This document shows positions 38,877 to 45,960 of a stretch of 64,000 nt of DNA, one piece after another. The DNA comes from Candidatus Saccharimonadota bacterium (GTDB lineage Bacteria > Patescibacteriota > Saccharimonadia > Saccharimonadales > Saccharimonadaceae). Made by a program: the position numbers and the translations under genes. The notes beneath the pieces were generated by a model. That model did no database searches. It was not told where the DNA came from and saw only the letters and a program-made list of their open reading frames with translations. Where the stretch lies: the NCBI GenBank assembly GCA_905365145.1, contig CAJPIO010000001.1, positions 62,001 to 126,000 on the forward strand, given 5' to 3'. How positions within the stretch are numbered: position 1 is the stretch's first letter; each line of letters begins with the position of its first letter.

Positions 38877-40860
38877 AGAAATTAAAAAACTGCTCAATCA
38901 ATACAGCTACGAATATTACGTGCTTGATCAGCCAAGCGTCAGCGATGCGGTGTACGACAGCTTGATGATAGAACTAAAGAGCATTGAAGCAGCGCACCCA
39001 GAGTGGATTACGCCAGATAGCCCAACGCAGCGGGTTGGTAACAAGCTGCTTGAAGGTTTTCAAAAAGTTCGTCACGAGCGGCGGATGGTTAGCCTGAATG
39101 ACGTGTTTGATAAGAGTGAAATCGAAGCGTGGATTGAGCGTACTGATAAGCTGATGCCGGGACATAAGCATGAATTTTTTACCGATATCAAAATGGACGG
39201 CTTGGCATGTGCGTTGATTTATATTGATGGCGTGTTGACGCAGGCGGTGACGCGCGGCGATAGTTTTATCGGCGAGGATGTGACGAACAATGTGCGGACT
39301 ATAAAAAATGTACCGTTGCGGCTGCATGAGACACCAGGCTTTGAACAATTTTTGCGCGGGCGGACAGAAATTCGCGGCGAGATTGTGATGCTGAAGCGCG
39401 ACTTTGAAGAGCTTAACGAAAAGCAAAAGGCCTTGGGACAGCCAGAATTTGCTAATCCGCGTAATCTGGCGGCAGGGACAATCCGCCAGCTCGATCCGTC
39501 CTTGGTGGCGGCGCGGCCGCTGCATTTTCGCGGCTATGATGTTCTGCGCGATAACGACGCTGAAGTGCCAACCAACAGCTTTGCTTACGAGGCGCTGACC
39601 GCCCTAGGAATTACTCGTAATCAGCAGGCGAGCGTTTTTACCACTTTAGCGGATGTGATGAATTTCGTTAACGAATGGGATGATAAGCGCCATGATTTGC
39701 CGTTTAACACTGATGGTTTGGTAATTAAGATCAATGATCGAGCGTTGTATGAAAGTCTCGGGTTAGTTGGTAAAAATCCGCGCGGCGCTGTGGCCTACAA
39801 GTACGCCGCTGAGCAAGCCACGACCATCGTCCGCGATATCGTTATTTCCATCGGTCGAACCGGTGCGGCCACGCCAGTAGCGGTGTTTGACCCGGTAGTG
39901 GTGGCAGGTACGACGGTGCAGCACGCCAGTCTGCATAATGCTGACGAAATTGCTAGGCTGGATGTGCGCCGCGGTGACACGGTGGTTATTTTCAAGGCCG
40001 GCGACATCATCCCGCAGGTACAAACCGTGCTAAAAGAATTGCGGCCGGCAGATGCCAAGCCAATTGACTATCCAGCAGAACTGGCGCGCCAATATCCGGA
40101 GCTAGAGTTTGTGCGGCCAGAGGGTGAGGCAGTCTACCGCGTTAAAGGTTTGAGCGGCCCGCTGATTTTGAAGCGAGCCCTAGCACATTTTGCCTCCAAA
40201 GGCGCGCTGGACATCGATACGCTGGGCGAGAAAAATGTCGAGGCGCTGGTCGAGGCTGGGCTGGTCAATGATCTGGCGGATATTTATCGGTTGACGAAAG
40301 ATGATTTGCTGCAGCTGGAGCGTTTCGCTGAGATTTCCGCGCAAAAGCTCATTGATGCCATTGCTGCTAAGAAACAGCCAGCCCTGGAGCGATTCTTGTT
40401 TGGACTCGGTATTCGCCATGTCGGCGCGCAGACGGCGATTGATCTCGCAAATAAGTTTGAGAGTATCGAAAAGATAATGACGGCGACGATTGATGAGCTG
40501 CGCGAAGTGGATGGCGTGGGCGAAATTGTTGCCGAATCAATAGTGGCGTGGTTTGCTGATGAAGATAATGTGAAGCTGCTCGAAAAATTTGCTGATTTGG
40601 GTGTGACACCGCAGTTTAGCCAAAAATCCGACCGACTAGCTGGCCAAAGTTTTGTCATCACTGGCACTTTGCAATCGATGGGGCGCGACGCTGCTGCTGA
40701 AAAAATCCGCGAACTCGGCGGCACCTTCCAAACTGCTGTTGCAAAAGATACAACATATCTGGTAGCCGGCGGCAAGGTCGGCGCCAGTAAATTGAAAAAA
40801 GCCGAACAATACGGCACCAAAATTATTGACGAGCAAACATTATTAGAACTCATACAGTAA
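38857..40860 (+). CDS. ligA: NAD-dependent DNA ligase lacking the Cys4 zinc finger
   Basis: 667 residues, full length. Domain Ia (YYVLDQPSVSDAVYDSLMIE), nucleotidyltransferase domain with the AMP-accepting lysine in TDIKMDGLACALIY (about residue 115), RGEIVMLKRDFEELN, NPRNLAAGTIRQLDP, OB fold, HhH domain (FLFGLGIRHVGAQTAIDLAN, VDGVGEIVAESIVAWF) and a C-terminal BRCT domain (GQSFVITGTLQSMGRDAAAE). The zinc finger between OB and HhH is normally CPxCG...C....C; here the segment YPELEFVRPEGEAVYRVKGL and the following residues have no cysteine. It seals nicks in replication and repair. AAAGGTGG site. Confidence 0.97.
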   Translation: MTRSRLEEIKKLLNQYSYEYYVLDQPSVSDAVYDSLMIELKSIEAAHPEWITPDSPTQRVGNKLLEGFQKVRHERRMVSLNDVFDKSEIEAWIERTDKLMPGHKHEFFTDIKMDGLACALIYIDGVLTQAVTRGDSFIGEDVTNNVRTIKNVPLRLHETPGFEQFLRGRTEIRGEIVMLKRDFEELNEKQKALGQPEFANPRNLAAGTIRQLDPSLVAARPLHFRGYDVLRDNDAEVPTNSFAYEALTALGITRNQQASVFTTLADVMNFVNEWDDKRHDLPFNTDGLVIKINDRALYESLGLVGKNPRGAVAYKYAAEQATTIVRDIVISIGRTGAATPVAVFDPVVVAGTTVQHASLHNADEIARLDVRRGDTVVIFKAGDIIPQVQTVLKELRPADAKPIDYPAELARQYPELEFVRPEGEAVYRVKGLSGPLILKRALAHFASKGALDIDTLGEKNVEALVEAGLVNDLADIYRLTKDDLLQLERFAEISAQKLIDAIAAKKQPALERFLFGLGIRHVGAQTAIDLANKFESIEKIMTATIDELREVDGVGEIVAESIVAWFADEDNVKLLEKFADLGVTPQFSQKSDRLAGQSFVITGTLQSMGRDAAAEKIRELGGTFQTAVAKDTTYLVAGGKVGASKLKKAEQYGTKIIDEQTLLELIQ

Positions 40861-40873
40861 CGGAGGCATAACC

Positions 40874-41281
40874 ATGATACAGCAATCACATCGCGCCCTT
40901 GCTATCAAACCCGCCGACGCGGTTGTGTTTACTGCTATGTCCAAGAAATATTTTTACATGAGATTTTTCGTAACGAAATTTGCACTCGAACAAGGTGTTG
41001 TACCAATCAACCCATTTACCAGTTTTGACTATTTTTTGCTCGACGCGGTAGAGCGTGACACGGTGCGACGCGCCAATAATACGCTGGTGGCGCGCGCTGA
41101 TGAGCTGTGGGTGTTTGGCGACATCGCTGATGGCGTGCGGTCGGAAATAATGCAGGCTTGGCAGCAGCATAAAACCGTTCGATTTTTTGCATTTCGCGAC
41201 GATAAACGTATTTACGAAGTCACGATTAATGATGTAGTGTATGAAGATGGCGTCGAGTTCCTAATTCATATAGGAGAATAA
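40874..41281 (+). CDS. Nucleoside 2-deoxyribosyltransferase-like protein 1
   Basis: 135 residues. VVFTAMSKKYFYMRFFVTKF opens with a beta strand and helix as in the deoxyribosyltransferase/SLOG-like fold, NPFTSFDYFLLDAVERDTVR follows, and ADELWVFGDIADGVRSEIMQ resembles the strand-helix with catalytic Glu (xDxxVxxG...E) of that fold. The usual substrates are deoxynucleosides or nucleotides; the assignment is by fold pattern only. It has a GGAGG site 13 nt after ligA and is followed 1 nt later by a kinase-like gene. Confidence 0.55.
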   Translation: MIQQSHRALAIKPADAVVFTAMSKKYFYMRFFVTKFALEQGVVPINPFTSFDYFLLDAVERDTVRRANNTLVARADELWVFGDIADGVRSEIMQAWQQHKTVRFFAFRDDKRIYEVTINDVVYEDGVEFLIHIGE

Positions 41282-41282
41282 G

Positions 41283-42167
41283 ATGAAGAATGATGCCGCC
41301 AACCTAAAAACTATCAGAGTCATTCGCCAGAATCATAGGTTTGCGGTTAGCGAAGTAGATTGGTTTGGTGAGCGTGTGTTTTGCAAGCAGTCGCAGCCCG
41401 GGGTGACTGGCAAAGATGAAATATTGCGCGAAGCGAATGGTTTGCGAACTTTTGATAAATTGATTCGTAATTTTAACGATATACCATTTACTGTGCCAAA
41501 ATTGCTGCATTATGACGATATGAAAATCTTAACGCAATTTATTGATGGATGGACGCCAGAGCTAGCCGATGTGTCTGATGACTTTTTTATACAAAGTTTC
41601 GTGCAAATGGATCACTATTTTCGCAATCAGAAACGTAGTTGCTCGCGCTGGTCGCGACAAAATAAAGACGGAGAATATATTTGGTATAAGCTAGAGCGAA
41701 TTATATCTGGGTTTAATTTAGAAGTGATACCGCCGGAAATATTTCGGGCTAGCTTGGATTTCTTGCGTGATAATCATAGCTTGTGCGAAGCTCGACCAAT
41801 GCATGCGGATTTTACCGAAAATAATCTATTGTATGACGGCGATAAATATTGGCTAGTTGACTTCGAGAGTTTCCGTGATGATTGGCCGCGCTGGTACGAT
41901 GTAGTTAATTTTACGTACAACCGCGAGATGGAACGTCCCGAAACCGCCAAACGTATGTGCAATATTCGGCGTTTGGTCATTGAGCAGTTGGGCGAGGAGC
42001 CGACGACTCAGCGAGAAATCGCTTGTATCAAGATCGTACGCGGTTTATCGTTAATTATTGAACACATGACTCTCGGCGGGCGTAATCACGCAGCGATAGT
42101 TCCACTCGACAACGCGTTGCGCCAGAGGATTATAACTTCTTTTACGAAGTTTTTGCCGGCTAGGTGA
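41283..42167 (+). CDS. Aminoglycoside phosphotransferase (APH)-like kinase
   Basis: 294 residues of a protein-kinase-like fold. N-lobe strands HRFAVSEVDWFGERVFCKQS with Lys in FCKQ, a hinge near KILTQFIDGWTPEL, then the Brenner motif MHADFTENNLLYDG (catalytic Asp, metal Asn) and VDFESFRDD (DFE in place of DFG/DxD). APH-like enzymes phosphorylate sugars, choline, nucleosides or antibiotics. No antibiotic-resistance subfamily is recognised. Between two deoxyribosyltransferase-like genes it may act on a nucleoside or sugar (inference). GGAG site in the end of the previous gene. Confidence 0.75.
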   Translation: MKNDAANLKTIRVIRQNHRFAVSEVDWFGERVFCKQSQPGVTGKDEILREANGLRTFDKLIRNFNDIPFTVPKLLHYDDMKILTQFIDGWTPELADVSDDFFIQSFVQMDHYFRNQKRSCSRWSRQNKDGEYIWYKLERIISGFNLEVIPPEIFRASLDFLRDNHSLCEARPMHADFTENNLLYDGDKYWLVDFESFRDDWPRWYDVVNFTYNREMERPETAKRMCNIRRLVIEQLGEEPTTQREIACIKIVRGLSLIIEHMTLGGRNHAAIVPLDNALRQRIITSFTKFLPAR

Positions 42168-42173
42168 TAAAAT
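42168..42173 (+). promoter_or_regulatory. -10 element before deoxyribosyltransferase-like gene 2
   Basis: TAAAAT ending 6 nt before ATG 42180; spans the stop of the previous gene. Confidence 0.4.
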
Positions 42174-42179
42174 AGGGTT

Positions 42180-42602
42180 ATGAAAAAGCATAAAATATTC
42201 TGTTCATATGCTTTTACTGGCGAGGACAAACTGAAAGTTGAAGCGCGTATGCGCCGAGTGGTTGATTTGCTTGAGGGCTGCGGGCATGAGGTTTATTGTA
42301 ATTTGTTTGATAGCGCGACCGAAAGTTACGGCAATCCGCGTCAGTTTTTGCGGCGAGCAATTGATCAAATGAATGAGTGCGACAAAATATTAGCGATTCA
42401 AACTTCGCCGCGTCGCAGTGAAGGTATGTTGATAGAAATCGGCGTCGCTATGGCTCGCGATAAGTCAATTCTATTGGCGCAACATCAGAGCGCTGCGGGC
42501 AAATCGTATTTACCAGATCTCGCTAGGCGGACGCAAACCTGGCATAGTGAAAGCGAGCTGGATACTGCTATTATTACTCTGATAAAATCTGAATGCGGTT
42601 AA
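42180..42602 (+). CDS. Nucleoside 2-deoxyribosyltransferase-like protein 2
   Basis: 140 residues. KIFCSYAFTGEDKLKVEARM, VVDLLEGCGHEVYCNLFDSA, the substrate-facing FLRRAIDQMNECDKILAI and the likely catalytic Glu in EGMLIEIGVAMARDKSILLA fit the nucleoside 2-deoxyribosyltransferase fold better than gene 1. Such enzymes swap bases between deoxynucleosides or hydrolyse deoxynucleotides. Its stop overlaps the start region of the ABC exporter. Confidence 0.7.
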   Translation: MKKHKIFCSYAFTGEDKLKVEARMRRVVDLLEGCGHEVYCNLFDSATESYGNPRQFLRRAIDQMNECDKILAIQTSPRRSEGMLIEIGVAMARDKSILLAQHQSAAGKSYLPDLARRTQTWHSESELDTAIITLIKSECG

Positions 42603-42604
42603 TC

Positions 42605-44404
42605 ATGACAGAACTAAAGAAGCTATCTTTCAATGAAACTTTAAAAGCTTTTGGCACGGTGGCGATAACGACTTACAAAGCTTCTCCGCTGGCGGCGATT
42701 ACCAAAATAATCGGTACGATTATCGGTTCGGCTATTCCGTTAGTTACTACGTTTGTGGCCGCGCAAGCGACTACTTATCTGGCGGCTGGCTTCGCTGGTG
42801 ACGAGCAAGCAGGTGCAAGGGCAATTTGGTGTGTTGCAGCGACTGTGCTGTTGGGGGTGCTCATGATGGCGTGGCATAGTTTGCAAAATTACATAGATCA
42901 ATTCACTTCGTATAAAATTAGCTCGGCTATTAGCGACCGGCTGCACGAACATTTTGTTAGTATTGATTTTTGGCGTTATGACGACAAGGATACTGCCGAT
43001 ATGTTTGATAAGGCACAAAGTTTTGTCTCGTTTTTTTCGCAGTTTTTCGATGCTATGGCTAGAATGATAGCGTCAATTGTTAGTGTAATAGTAGCGTTAG
43101 TTTCTCTATTTTCTGTTAGCTGGTGGATTGGCTTGATATTATTTTTAGCAATTATTCCTAGCGCGATAGTTCAGCTAAAGTTGTCGCGTTTGCAGACAGA
43201 GCATTGGCGTAAATATACCGAAGCTCGGCGCCGCAGTAATTCGATTTCTTGGAGTGTGATGCAGCCGCAAAATCTGGCGGAACTGCGTATTTATAACGCA
43301 GCGCGCTATATGTTAGATATGCGAGCGAAGTGGCGAGACAAAGACCAACTCGAGCGTATTCAATTTGAGCGCGCTTATATTATCAAACGGTTGGCAGCCG
43401 ACGTTGTCGAAGCAATAGCTCAGCTAGTTGGGCTATTGTCGATTGTTCTGCAAATTATCCATCGTGCTCAGCCAATCGGCCAGTTTGTTTTGGTCGAGCA
43501 AATGATGTCGCGAGCACTTGGCGATATGGGCAGTTTAATCACGCAGTTCAATAGCATTGATCAGGATATTGCAGCGATGGTCGATTTCCAAAGGTTTATG
43601 CGGTTGCCGAGAAACTTGAATGAAGGTCGGAAATTGCTCGAACCGCCGCAGACGATTGAACTGCGGAATGTTTCGTTTCGTTATCCCAAAAACGACAAGC
43701 TAGTGTTAAGCGATATTAACATGAAAATTTACGCTGGCCAACGGATTGCTATTGTCGGCGAAAATGGCGCTGGCAAATCGACGCTTATTAAATTGTTGCT
43801 GGGGTTGTATCGGCCGACGCGCGGCCAGGTCTTGCTTGATAACGTGTCGCTGGCGGATATTAATAAGAGCTCGTGGCACGGCTATCTCGGAGTGCTACAA
43901 CAAGATTTCATAAAATATCGATTTGCAACAGCTTATGAGAACGTTGTGTATGGAGACGTTCAGCGCAGCTATGACGAGCAGCATTATCAAAGATCAATCA
44001 AGCAGGCTGAAGCTAGCGCTTTCATTGATAAATTGCCCAAGAAGCGCGATACAATTCTCGGGCAATGGTTTGAGCACGATGATGGTACTAACGGCGTTGA
44101 TTTGTCGGGCGGACAGTGGCAGCGTCTGGCGCTAGCGCGTAATTTTTATCGCCAGGCGCCAATTGTTATTCTAGACGAACCAACTAGCGCTATTGATGCC
44201 TTGGCAGAATCAAGGATTTTTGCTCGGCTATTTGGCAAGCATGGCAATACCATCATCGCTATCAGCCATCGCTATACAACTATCAAAAAAGCCGATGTTG
44301 TCTATATGATGCAAAACGGCAAGATTGTCGAGCAGGGCAGTGTTGACGAATTAGTAGCTCGCCGGGGTGAATTTTATAAGATGTTCGCTAGTCAAATTGA
44401 ATAA
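42605..44404 (+). CDS. ABC exporter, fused membrane and ATPase domains
   Basis: 599 residues from ATG 42605 (an ATG 12 nt earlier overlaps the previous stop codon and is also possible). Six transmembrane helices (about 20-320), then the ATPase domain: Walker A RIAIVGENGAGKSTLIKLLL, Q-loop GVLQQDFIKY, signature VDLSGGQWQRLALARNFYRQ, Walker B PIVILDEPTSAIDALAESRI, H-loop IIAISHRYT. It would work as a homo- or heterodimer to export a lipid, peptide or drug. No partner half-transporter is adjacent, so a homodimer is likely. Substrate unknown. Confidence 0.93.
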   Translation: MTELKKLSFNETLKAFGTVAITTYKASPLAAITKIIGTIIGSAIPLVTTFVAAQATTYLAAGFAGDEQAGARAIWCVAATVLLGVLMMAWHSLQNYIDQFTSYKISSAISDRLHEHFVSIDFWRYDDKDTADMFDKAQSFVSFFSQFFDAMARMIASIVSVIVALVSLFSVSWWIGLILFLAIIPSAIVQLKLSRLQTEHWRKYTEARRRSNSISWSVMQPQNLAELRIYNAARYMLDMRAKWRDKDQLERIQFERAYIIKRLAADVVEAIAQLVGLLSIVLQIIHRAQPIGQFVLVEQMMSRALGDMGSLITQFNSIDQDIAAMVDFQRFMRLPRNLNEGRKLLEPPQTIELRNVSFRYPKNDKLVLSDINMKIYAGQRIAIVGENGAGKSTLIKLLLGLYRPTRGQVLLDNVSLADINKSSWHGYLGVLQQDFIKYRFATAYENVVYGDVQRSYDEQHYQRSIKQAEASAFIDKLPKKRDTILGQWFEHDDGTNGVDLSGGQWQRLALARNFYRQAPIVILDEPTSAIDALAESRIFARLFGKHGNTIIAISHRYTTIKKADVVYMMQNGKIVEQGSVDELVARRGEFYKMFASQIE

Positions 44405-44408
44405 GCGC

Positions 44409-44437
44409 TTGCAATTTACTAAACGTTGCGCGATAAT
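44409..44437 (+). promoter_or_regulatory. Promoter of the candidate ncRNA
   Basis: TTGCAA, 17-nt spacer, GATAAT. The predicted start is near 44444. Confidence 0.6.
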
Positions 44438-44443
44438 ATGCTT

Positions 44444-44556
44444 ATGCTGGTACGCAATGGGGCCGCCCTGTTGCGAAAACAAACATTATACCAACGCCGT
44501 GCCCCGGGTGGGCGCGTAGCAGCACAAACCGCTACTAGAAATTGTAGCGGTTTTTT
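44444..44556 (+). ncRNA. Candidate small structured RNA of about 113 nt
   Basis: A promoter and an intrinsic terminator bracket a non-coding segment that folds well: GCTGGTACGC (44446-44455) with GCGTAGCAGC (44514-44523), 9 of 10 paired; GCCGCCC (44462-44468) with GGGTGGGC (44506-44513), one bulge; TGTTG (44469-44473) with CAACG (44492-44496), closing an A-rich loop. The size suggests a housekeeping RNA, but the SRP tetraloop region (GGAA...AGCAGC) is not present and no other known class fits. Confidence 0.55.
44526..44556 (+). terminator. Terminator of the candidate ncRNA
   Basis: AAACCGCTAC pairs with GTAGCGGTTT across TAGAAATT, followed by T-run. Same core stem as the terminator at 12261-12290. 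Confidence 0.85.
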
Positions 44557-44580
44557 GATATTGTAGATAGAGGGGAGATT

Positions 44581-44645
44581 GTTTGGGGCATTAGCTCATT
44601 TGGGGAGCCTTCAGCAGAAATATTGCGCAAGCGCTCTAGCCAAAT
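44581..44645 (+). repeat. Partial tRNA-Ala copies, direct and inverted
   Basis: 44581-44603 is an exact 23-nt copy of 44665-44687, the 5' end of tRNA-Ala(GGC) with its four upstream bases. 44629-44645 is a 17-nt exact inverted copy of 44682-44698 (D-arm of the same tRNA). Confidence 0.85.
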
Positions 44646-44668
44646 TGGCAACTGTCCTGTAGTAGTTT

Positions 44669-44745
44669 GGGGCATTAGCTCATTTGGCTAGAGCGCTTCG
44701 CTGGCAGCGAAGAGGTGACCGGTTCGAATCCGGTATGCTCCACCA
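44669..44745 (+). tRNA. tRNA-Ala (anticodon GGC)
   Basis: 77 nt with CCA. Acceptor GGGGCAT/ATGCTCC with the alanine identity pair G3-U70, D-loop with G18G19, anticodon loop CTGGCAG, T-loop TTCGAAT. Confidence 0.95.
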
Positions 44746-44746
44746 C

Positions 44747-44823
44747 GGACCTTTAGCTCAGTTGGCTAGAGCGCACGATTCACATTCGTGAGGTCGCAGG
44801 TTCAAGCCCTGCAAGGTCCACCA
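44747..44823 (+). tRNA. tRNA-Val (anticodon CAC)
   Basis: 77 nt with CCA. Acceptor GGACCTT/AAGGTCC, anticodon loop TTCACAT, T-loop TTCAAGC. One base separates it from tRNA-Ala(GGC), so both come from one precursor. Confidence 0.95.
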
Positions 44824-44882
44824 ATTTAGGCGTAAACGGTTTTTGGGAATAGTTATCCTTGTAACAACTTAGCCACAAGCAT

Positions 44883-44958
44883 GGGGATATAGCTCAGCTG
44901 ATAGAGCGCAGCATTCGCATTGCTGAGGTCGAGGGTTTGAGTCCCTCTATCTCCACCA
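44883..44958 (+). tRNA. tRNA-Ala (anticodon CGC) with A19-U56 elbow pair
   Basis: 76 nt with CCA. Acceptor GGGGATA/TATCTCC with G3-U70, anticodon loop TTCGCAT. The D-loop is AGCTGATA (position 19 is A) and the T-loop TTTGAGT (position 56 is T), so the usual G19-C56 pair is A19-U56. The rest of the cloverleaf is intact. Confidence 0.92.
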
Positions 44959-44972
44959 GAATAGTATGAAAG

Positions 44973-45012
44973 CGGTAGCGTAATCATGAACGCTACCGTT
45001 ATTTTATTTTTC
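44973..45012 (+). terminator. Terminator of the tRNA cluster
   Basis: CGGTAGCGT (44973-44981) pairs with ACGCTACCG (44990-44998), followed by TTATTTTATTTTT. Confidence 0.85.
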
Positions 45013-45017
45013 AAGAC

Positions 45018-45257
45018 ATTATTTACTTATTATTACCAATTCAACTTACTGGAAAATCTCGTCCGACTACTGATGATATGCGTCCGTCTTTTGAAAGATT
45101 ACTTGCGAAGCGAAAACCAACTTCAAACCAGATTATCAATTGGACAGGTTTGCATATGTTGCCAAAATTGACCGATTATATTGAAGAAGGAAAAACAATA
45201 GATGCTGTAATATTTGAGCCGGCAGTTTTCTTGATTAATGAGCTGTTCGAATCTTGA
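45018..45257 (+). pseudogene. Gene remnant (C-terminal fragment of an unknown protein)
   Basis: An open frame ending in TGA at 45257 reads like real protein: SRPTTDDMRPSFERLLAKRK, then PTSNQIINWTGLHMLPKLTD, YIEEGKTIDAVIFEPAVFLI. The only start codon is an internal ATG (45078, 59 residues) with no ribosome-binding site, and the upstream frame runs into the tRNA terminator. I read it as the 3' remnant of a lost gene; a genuine 59-residue gene is the alternative. Parent family not recognised. Confidence 0.45.
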
Positions 45258-45282
45258 CAAAGCTCCGCCGTCCTGCTAAGAT
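45254..45282 (+). promoter_or_regulatory. Strong promoter upstream of the DUF2798 gene
   Basis: Consensus TTGACA, 17-nt spacer, TAAGAT. Start point expected near 45289, giving a leader of about 119 nt. Confidence 0.7.
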
Positions 45283-45346
45283 TTTCAGAGGTCAATACGT
45301 TGCTTTTGTCCTGGCAAAGCGTAATGTTGTAAAAATAACACACCCT

Positions 45347-45374
45347 AGTTGCACCGATAAAGCGCAACTTTTTT
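45347..45374 (+). terminator. Attenuator-like hairpin in the DUF2798 leader
   Basis: AGTTGC/GCAACT stem followed by TTTTTT, about 33 nt before the start codon. GTTGCC just after the T-run could pair with GCAAC as an alternative. It may end a short RNA of about 85 nt or attenuate the gene. Confidence 0.55.
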
Positions 45375-45407
45375 GTTGCCAAAAAATCATTAATCAAAGG
45401 AGTAAAT

Positions 45408-45893
45408 ATGCCCCGCACTAAGCGAGAAGGAATATTTTATGGCGTCGTGATGGCGTTTACAATGTCGATGTTTATGAATTTGCTGAACACGTTTTTGCAT
45501 GCTGGCGCGTCAATGCAATCGCTAGGAAGAGCGCTGATACTACAGCCGGTGATCTTTGCGATTGTTATGATTGTTGAGGGTTTGCTCGTGTCGAATCTGG
45601 CGCAAAAAGCCATGAAGCGGTTTGTTCGGGCGAAGGACAGCGCGGAGGCTCATGCACTGGCGCGAACAGTGTGTATGGTAACGGGTATGCCGCTGGCGAT
45701 GAGCTTGATCGGGCTTGTCTTGGCTGGTATACCGCTAGCCGAGCTGCCGCTGCGCTTTGCCTCGGCATGGCCGATTAATTTCTGCGCGGCTTTTTGGTGG
45801 CAGATATTGGTCGCTGGACCGGCGGCGCGCATGGCTTTGCGAGCATTAAGGACTTATCGGTCGGGAAGAGTGCTGGCGGCGGAGGAGCCGTAA
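45408..45893 (+). CDS. DUF2798-family membrane protein
   Basis: 161 residues with four hydrophobic segments: FYGVVMAFTMSMFMNLLNTF, LQPVIFAIVMIVEGLLVSNL, VTGMPLAMSLIGLVLAGIPL and WPINFCAAFWWQILVAGPAA, the last being the typical DUF2798 end (NF..A..WQ.LVAGP.AR). Function unknown. Ribosome-binding site GGAG. Its leader holds a terminator-like hairpin, so expression may be attenuated. Confidence 0.8.
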   Translation: MPRTKREGIFYGVVMAFTMSMFMNLLNTFLHAGASMQSLGRALILQPVIFAIVMIVEGLLVSNLAQKAMKRFVRAKDSAEAHALARTVCMVTGMPLAMSLIGLVLAGIPLAELPLRFASAWPINFCAAFWWQILVAGPAARMALRALRTYRSGRVLAAEEP

Positions 45894-45960
45894 AGTCCTT
45901 CCAAAAAACCGCCTGCCACCTATTGATCTATTGTTCATAGTGTGTTATAAATAATTTTAT

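Noticed and set aside
44444..44556. SRP (4.5S) RNA as identity for the structured RNA.
   Set aside because: The conserved SRP apical region (GGAA tetraloop with the AGCAGC side of the internal loop) cannot be placed in the fold; AGCAGC occurs only in the closing stem.
44986..45171. A 61-codon ORF beginning inside the tRNA-cluster terminator.
   Set aside because: Its start lies in the terminator hairpin and its sequence has no protein-like character, while another frame of the same stretch does (remnant at 45018-45257).
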